Shown: positions 61,848-64,000 of the stretch, in pieces
Layout: every line of letters starts with the position of its first letter
Numbering within the stretch: the first letter of the stretch is position 1
Position numbers and translations under genes: made by a program
From: Dictyobacter aurantiacus
Lineage (GTDB): Bacteria > Chloroflexota > Ktedonobacteria > Ktedonobacterales > Ktedonobacteraceae
NCBI RefSeq assembly: GCF_003967515.1
Contig: NZ_BIFQ01000001.1
Span: 744,001 to 808,000 of the forward strand
Direction of reading: 5' to 3'
Length of the DNA stretch: 64,000 nucleotides
The notes under the pieces: generated by a model
What the model was told of the DNA's origin: nothing
Database searches by the model: none
What the model saw: the letters and a program-made list of their open reading frames with translations, nothing else

Positions 61848-62333
61848 TTATTTGGTGCCGGACTCAACAACCTGTTTGGGCTCGGTCTTGCGGCCGGATA
61901 CCGCAATCTTGCGTGGGCGGCTCTCTTCCGCAACCGGTATAGTGATGGTCAGTACACCCTGCTCATAGCTGGTTTCGATACCGTCAGCGTTAATGGGCTT
62001 GGGGAACGTAATGCTGCGCTCAAATTTACCGGAGCCGCTCTCCTGGATCAGCCAGTTCACCTTTTCTTCCTGGCTCGTCCAGGGATGGAATGTACCCTTC
62101 AGGAAGAGGGTGTTGTCGCGTACGGTCAGTTCAATATCTTCTGTTTTGACACCCGGCAGCAGAGCCCGCACATGGTATCCTTGCTCGGTCTCGTACGCGT
62201 CGATCATCGCGTGCATACCCTGAGAAGACTGCCCCCAGGTCGGACGGACAAAGCTCTGCTCAAACAACTGATCCATCGCATTGCGCAGACTGACAAAATC
62301 ACGGAATGGGTCGTGCCGCATCATCATTGACAT
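61848..62333 (-). CDS. Small heat-shock protein, Hsp20/alpha-crystallin family (second copy)
   Basis: 161 residues, alpha-crystallin domain at about 48-140 (YHVRALLPGVKTEDIELTVRDNTLFLKG, GVLTITIPVAEES). The N-terminus RHDPFRDFVSLRNAMDQLFEQSFVRP parallels the first copy (3492), so they are probably paralogues. ATG at 62333 has GGAGG 8 bases upstream; the frame continues 16 codons upstream without a ribosome site. Neighbour of dnaK and hspR. Confidence 0.92.
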   Translation of the reverse strand: MSMMMRHDPFRDFVSLRNAMDQLFEQSFVRPTWGQSSQGMHAMIDAYETEQGYHVRALLPGVKTEDIELTVRDNTLFLKGTFHPWTSQEEKVNWLIQESGSGKFERSITFPKPINADGIETSYEQGVLTITIPVAEESRPRKIAVSGRKTEPKQVVESGTK

Positions 62334-62460
62334 AGTAACAGCCTCCTTCTTTATAACGAGTTTTCTAAATGAGCTACTCACCTTCGCAATTTTGATTGAG
62401 GAACAGTACCGCGCTTGTTTGCTTCTACATTCCTGCCTTCCTCAATCACCTTACGACCAT

Positions 62461-62489
62461 ATTATGCGTCATCTTACAAATTTTGTCAA
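62461..62489 (-). promoter_or_regulatory. Promoter of the second hsp20
   Basis: Minus strand TTGACA (62484-62489), 17-base spacer, CATAAT (62461-62466). An 11-bp inverted repeat, TGATTGAGGAA and TTCCTCAATCA about 40 bases apart, lies in its leader. Confidence 0.75.
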
Positions 62490-62603
62490 GTCACCTACAA
62501 ACAAATTTTCACTATTCTAACAGATCTCTAACAATTAATACATAGTATTATGTAAATCAGGTGATGTATGTCCAGGTAACGCCCCGGCGCGCGTATATTA
62601 CAA

Positions 62604-62672
62604 ACGAGGTAAAAAGATAACGAGGGGTGATGCGGAATGCCCGCATCACCCCTCGTTATCTTTTTACCTCGT
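62604..62672. repeat. Long perfect hairpin after hspR, 32-bp arms
   Basis: 62604-62635 pairs perfectly with 62641-62672 around AATGC, ending at the base next to the hspR stop codon. No T tract; none of the conserved flanks. Confidence 0.85.
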
Positions 62673-63056
62673 CTAGTCCTGTTCCTTCTTTTCTTCAGAA
62701 GATTCAACAATATATCTGGTGTGTTGTACATGCATAAGTAAGGTACGGACCTCGTGCACCTCTTGTTCGAGGCTGATGACCTGTTGACGCATCTGAAGGA
62801 TATGGCGGATGCCCACAGCATTAACCCCCTGATCGGCCAGTTCCGCGATCTCCTGTAACAAGGCGAGGTTTTCATCTGAGTAAAGGCGATTCTTGCCATC
62901 CTGGCGCGCGGGATCCAGCAGTCCAGCTTCCTCATAGCGGCGCAACGTCTGTGGAGGTATACCAACTAATTGCGAAACCACACCAATAGAATACTTGGGC
63001 AGACGACGATGCTCATCATCGCTCATCGGCTGAGACGCACGAAAACGTCTCTTCAT
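62673..63056 (-). CDS. hspR: HspR-type MerR-family repressor
   Basis: 127 residues. MerR helix-turn-helix and wing at about 22-65: YSIGVVSQLVGIPPQTLRRYEEAGLLDPAR, GKNRLYSDENLALLQEI. Then GVNAVGIRHILQMRQQVISLEQEVHEVRTLL, matching the HspR pattern (GVNLAGI.., coiled coil), and an acidic tail. HspR represses dnaK and hsp20 operons with DnaK as co-repressor in actinobacteria. It lies beside hsp20 and dnaK here. AAGGAGG precedes the ATG. Confidence 0.88.
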   Translation of the reverse strand: MKRRFRASQPMSDDEHRRLPKYSIGVVSQLVGIPPQTLRRYEEAGLLDPARQDGKNRLYSDENLALLQEIAELADQGVNAVGIRHILQMRQQVISLEQEVHEVRTLLMHVQHTRYIVESSEEKKEQD

Positions 63057-63148
63057 GGCAACCTCCTTCTAGCCACCCTTCTTATCATAGAAAAACGAGC
63101 ATGACTATCATTTTCATCATGCTCTCCATGGCAGGCTTATTTATAATT

Positions 63149-63178
63149 ATTATAATATGATTTAACATTTTTTGTCAA
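63149..63178 (-). promoter_or_regulatory. hspR promoter
   Basis: Minus strand TTGACA (63173-63178) with TATAAT at 18-base spacing (63149-63154) or TTATAA at 17. A hairpin GAGCATGA..TCATGCTC lies downstream in the leader. Confidence 0.75.
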
Positions 63179-63231
63179 GTAACATAGACAAAAACAACAA
63201 CCTGCAGCTTTTTTTGCTTTTATTTTCGCCA

Positions 63232-63260
63232 TTGCATCTTTATAGATACTCTGTTACCAT
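63232..63260 (+). promoter_or_regulatory. Promoter of the sugar-isomerase-like gene
   Basis: TTGCAT (63232-63237), 17-base spacer, TACCAT (63255-63260). Confidence 0.6.
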
Positions 63261-63323
63261 AAAAGAGTATTTCTATCAATAGAAATGTAGCGAACAATAC
63301 ACCCGTCAAAGGAGAATGTATCA

Positions 63324-64000
63324 ATGTTCACAAGTTTAGATCCCGGAGCTATTGGTGTTTCAGTATCATTTGAAGAAGCACTCCAACTTGCTCAAGATGC
63401 CGGCTTCGAGGGCTTAGATTTGCCATTGAAAGAATTGCTGACCCGCGCCCAGCAGACTTCCATACAAGAAATAAAGGAGCGCTTGCAGCAGGCTCAGTTG
63501 CAACCTGGCGCCTGGGGGCTGCCCGTTGATTTTCGAGGAGATGAGGAAAGCTATCAGACGGGGCTGGCACAGTTGCCAGCATATGCGGAGCTGGCGCAGG
63601 CGCTGGGTAGCAGCCGCTGTTCAACCTGGATTCTACCGTTTTCAGATACACGCGACTATCAATCCAATATGGAGTTTCATGCCAATCGCCTGCGGCCCAT
63701 TGCCAGGATTCTAGCCAACCACGGCCAGCGCTTTGGCCTGGAGTTTGTTGGCCCTAAAACAATGCGCAATGGTCATCAATATGAGTTTATTTCGACCATC
63801 GCAGGTGCACTCGAACTGGGACAGCAGATCGGCACTGGTAATACCGGTCTGTTGCTGGATAGCTACCACTGGTTTACCTCACATGGCACAGTAGCGGACA
63901 TCCAGCACCTGTCCAATCAGCAGGTTGTCTATGTCCATGTCAATGATGCACCAGCCAGTCGCGATGTAGATGAACAGATCGACAGCGAACGCCTCCTTCC
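63324..64000 (+). CDS. Sugar phosphate isomerase/epimerase-like TIM-barrel protein (C-terminus beyond window)
   Basis: About 225 residues visible. N-terminus MFTSLDPGAIGVSVSFEEALQLAQDAGFEGLDL is typical of the xylose-isomerase-like/AP-endonuclease 2 superfamily. Further barrel strands: LGLEFVGP-like (FGLEFVGPKTMRNG), GNTGLLLDSYHWF (metal Asp and His) and VYVHVNDAP (His, Asp). Likely acts on a sugar or inositol derivative; substrate unknown. ATG at 63324 is preceded by AAAGGAG. The frame remains open to the window end. Confidence 0.85.
   Translation, partial: MFTSLDPGAIGVSVSFEEALQLAQDAGFEGLDLPLKELLTRAQQTSIQEIKERLQQAQLQPGAWGLPVDFRGDEESYQTGLAQLPAYAELAQALGSSRCSTWILPFSDTRDYQSNMEFHANRLRPIARILANHGQRFGLEFVGPKTMRNGHQYEFISTIAGALELGQQIGTGNTGLLLDSYHWFTSHGTVADIQHLSNQQVVYVHVNDAPASRDVDEQIDSERLL

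Overview
The window is a gene-dense stretch of a bacterial chromosome with mixed strands and short operons. The gene set suggests a member of the Chloroflexota, most likely class Ktedonobacteria. It combines a large type SRP RNA just upstream of dnaX, a B12-dependent (class II) ribonucleotide reductase carrying an intein, RNase HIII, an HspR-type heat-shock repressor, branched-chain amino-acid catabolism genes and several proteins with P/Q/Y-rich tails. The taxonomic call is inference from protein resemblance; no 16S rRNA or other decisive marker is present. No tRNA, rRNA, CRISPR array or prophage was seen.

Layout. 1-3106 (minus): the start of dnaX, the SRP RNA, methylthioadenosine phosphorylase, tyrS. 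3107-8485: small heat-shock protein under a probable HspR operator, a degenerate DUF255 protein, infC (probably starting on ATT) and a C-terminal-processing-type protease. 8488-13158 (minus operon): glmU, a CorC/HlyC-type membrane protein, HMG-CoA lyase, an AAC(3)-like acetyltransferase. 13301-13622: two tandem long hairpins lying between two divergent promoters. 13766-20506 (plus): a leucine/valine degradation operon (methylcrotonyl-CoA carboxylase beta and alpha, enoyl-CoA hydratase, hydroxyisobutyrate dehydrogenase-like protein) with a CorA-like transporter inside. 20581-28625: M50 protease, alpha-L-fucosidase diverging from a short-chain dehydrogenase across palindromic operators, Nudix hydrolase, NRAMP-like transporter, CinA. 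28924-32379: intein-containing nrdJ behind a clean promoter and tandem NrdR boxes. 32525-43616: ThuA-like, DsbA-like, aminotransferase, cysteine desulfurase, LarE, MocA-like, TPR, PAP2, AI-2E-type transporter, thymidylate kinase, dCTP deaminase. 43753-53740: a DnaQ/UvrC-N fusion nuclease, two hydrolases, RNase HIII, two envelope proteins, a cytochrome P450, and prfB with the usual programmed frameshift. 54230-57666: a small zinc-ribbon protein and the ftsY-accD-accA operon. 57692-59580: an IS4-like insertion sequence. 59585-63056: dnaK, a second hsp20 and hspR (all minus). 63324-end: the start of a sugar-isomerase-like gene.

The most unusual signal is not a protein. At least eleven intergenic sites hold very long, perfectly self-complementary hairpins (arms 26-38 bp, loops 4-10 nt). 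Lower stems are unrelated from site to site, while tips are similar in several cases (GGTGC-loop-GCACC, or GGGGCTAAYCGCCCC). Five of them (two at 13.4-13.6 kb, and those at 24.5, 35.7 and 39.5 kb) sit between the same conserved flanks: GCGTCCGC..CGCGGCCGC on one side and GAGCRCCGTAGGTGCGTAG on the other. This looks like a dispersed element with a constant frame and a site-specific, perfectly paired core. Most copies lie just past stop codons, but the pair at 13.4-13.6 kb lies outside both neighbouring transcripts and so cannot simply be a terminator for them.

The heat-shock genes form a likely regulon (hspR, dnaK, two hsp20 genes). dnaX, the SRP RNA and ftsY supply replication and secretion functions. 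accD/accA and the methylcrotonyl-CoA carboxylase supply fatty-acid synthesis and leucine breakdown respectively, the latter completed by HMG-CoA lyase in the opposite-strand glmU operon.
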